NCBI GenBank assembly: GCA_934663655.1
Contig: CAKUKT010000183.1
Span: 1-5,735, forward strand
Origin: an uncultured Victivallaceae bacterium
GTDB lineage: Bacteria > Verrucomicrobiota > Lentisphaeria > Victivallales > Victivallaceae
Direction: 5' to 3'
Length of the DNA stretch: 5,735 bases
How positions within the stretch are numbered: position 1 is the first letter of the stretch; every line of letters starts with the position of its first letter. Positions 5,120 through 5,735 of the stretch are shown one piece after another. Below the pieces are notes generated by a model that did no database searches, was not told where the DNA came from, and saw only the letters and a program-made list of their open reading frames with translations. Both the position numbers and the translations under genes were made by a program.

Positions 5120-5735
5120 TCATCGTCCGGCGGAGGTGATTTCGTCGATAAGTTCCCCGTAACGGCGATTGTAGAGCCAGAGGCCGTTGGCTCCGGCTTC
5201 CGCCTCGGAGAGTTCCTCAAAGCTGTACTGCTCAGAGTCACCGAGCGAATAATAGCTCAGGCAGTTGAGTTCCAGCGGCCGGAAGTAGATATTCCGGCAT
5301 CGGGCCGCCCGCTCCTCCCAGGTGGCGTACCCCACCACCTCCGATTTCACCGCCTCACTCTGCCGGTCGATCAGACCGGGATCGGCGATCAGGTCGCGGA
5401 TCGACGCCACCCGGCCGTCATCGCAAAGAAAATAAACTCCCATCCGCGGATCAAAGTAGGCCCATTCGCCGTCCACATGAAGTTCCACCGTGTAATGGCC
5501 CCCGACGGTGTGCAGCACGATCCTCCCGGGAATACCGGCAATCTCCGCCAGCGCCACCGCCAGGCGGGCCAGCTCCTCGCAGAGAATTTCTCCACGTTCG
5601 ATCATCGCCTCTTCCCGGCCGCCGTAAATATTCTCCTGATCCGGGGTACGTTTTTTGTGCAGATCCCGGCAGAATCTCATGATGTTGAGTGCGGTTTCCT
5701 TTTCGGAATCCGCCACCCGGCAGGCGGCGGCGATC
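5120..5735 (-). CDS. Transglutaminase-like (Cys-His-Asp) domain protein, 5' end outside window
   Basis: The frame is open to the right window edge, so the N-terminus is missing. The first possible start inside is a GTG at 5716, which has no visible ribosome binding site and is preceded by in-frame codons (IAAACR), so I treat the gene as partial. Numbering from that GTG, the core of a transglutaminase-like cysteine-protease fold is visible: Cys46 in RGEILCEELARLAVALAEIA, followed by GIPGR (61-65, the typical alpha-helix-to-strand segment), His74 in GGHYTVELHVDGEW, and Asp89 in FDPR. These three are the expected catalytic triad. The C-terminal part (about 95-198) is Glu- and Tyr-rich and has no motif I recognise. 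Such domains act as proteases, amidases or cross-linkers in cell-wall or peptide metabolism; the substrate is not inferable. It converges with the secreted-protein gene and ends in a strong terminator. Confidence 0.8.
   Translation of the reverse strand, partial: IAAACRVADSEKETALNIMRFCRDLHKKRTPDQENIYGGREEAMIERGEILCEELARLAVALAEIAGIPGRIVLHTVGGHYTVELHVDGEWAYFDPRMGVYFLCDDGRVASIRDLIADPGLIDRQSEAVKSEVVGYATWEERAARCRNIYFRPLELNCLSYYSLGDSEQYSFEELSEAEAGANGLWLYNRRYGELIDEITSAGR

Overview
The window is a moderately GC-rich bacterial chromosome segment with densely packed genes and short gaps. Two small pseudopilins carry FTLIE/FTLVE prepilin motifs that are not preceded by glycine. A fifth gene carries a prepilin-like C-terminal module ending in an 'FADG' motif. 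This combination fits the PVC superphylum, and I infer a Lentisphaerota (Victivallis-like) organism. That is inference from protein style; no rRNA marker is present.

Layout, left to right. Positions 1-307 hold no convincing complete gene: a 10-bp tandem repeat, a degenerate direct repeat, a candidate terminator, and open frames running off the left edge. Next come two translationally coupled minus-strand genes: a GspH/FimT-like minor pseudopilin (745-1311) followed by a GspI-like one (308-748). A clear intrinsic terminator (1390-1433) separates them from guaA (1458-2720, minus), encoding GMP synthase. Upstream of guaA on the same strand is a PepD-type M20C dipeptidase gene (2790-4232, minus). 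A divergent promoter region (about 4293-4371) separates pepD from a plus-strand gene (4439-5035) for a small secreted protein with a prepilin-like globular part but an ordinary signal peptide. A strong hairpin with a T8 tract (5057-5097) terminates the last gene, a minus-strand transglutaminase-like protein (5120-5735) whose 5' end lies outside the window.

The genes do not form one obvious pathway. guaA (purine synthesis) and pepD (peptide turnover) are housekeeping genes that may share a transcript. The pseudopilins belong to a type II secretion or type IV pilus-like apparatus. The main anomaly is in GuaA. Its synthetase (ATP-pyrophosphatase plus dimerisation) part is complete, but the N-terminal glutamine amidotransferase domain is cut to about 100 residues and lacks the nucleophile-cysteine elbow and the His-Pro-Glu motif. 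The enzyme therefore cannot be expected to hydrolyse glutamine by itself. I see no mobile element, CRISPR array, tRNA or rRNA.
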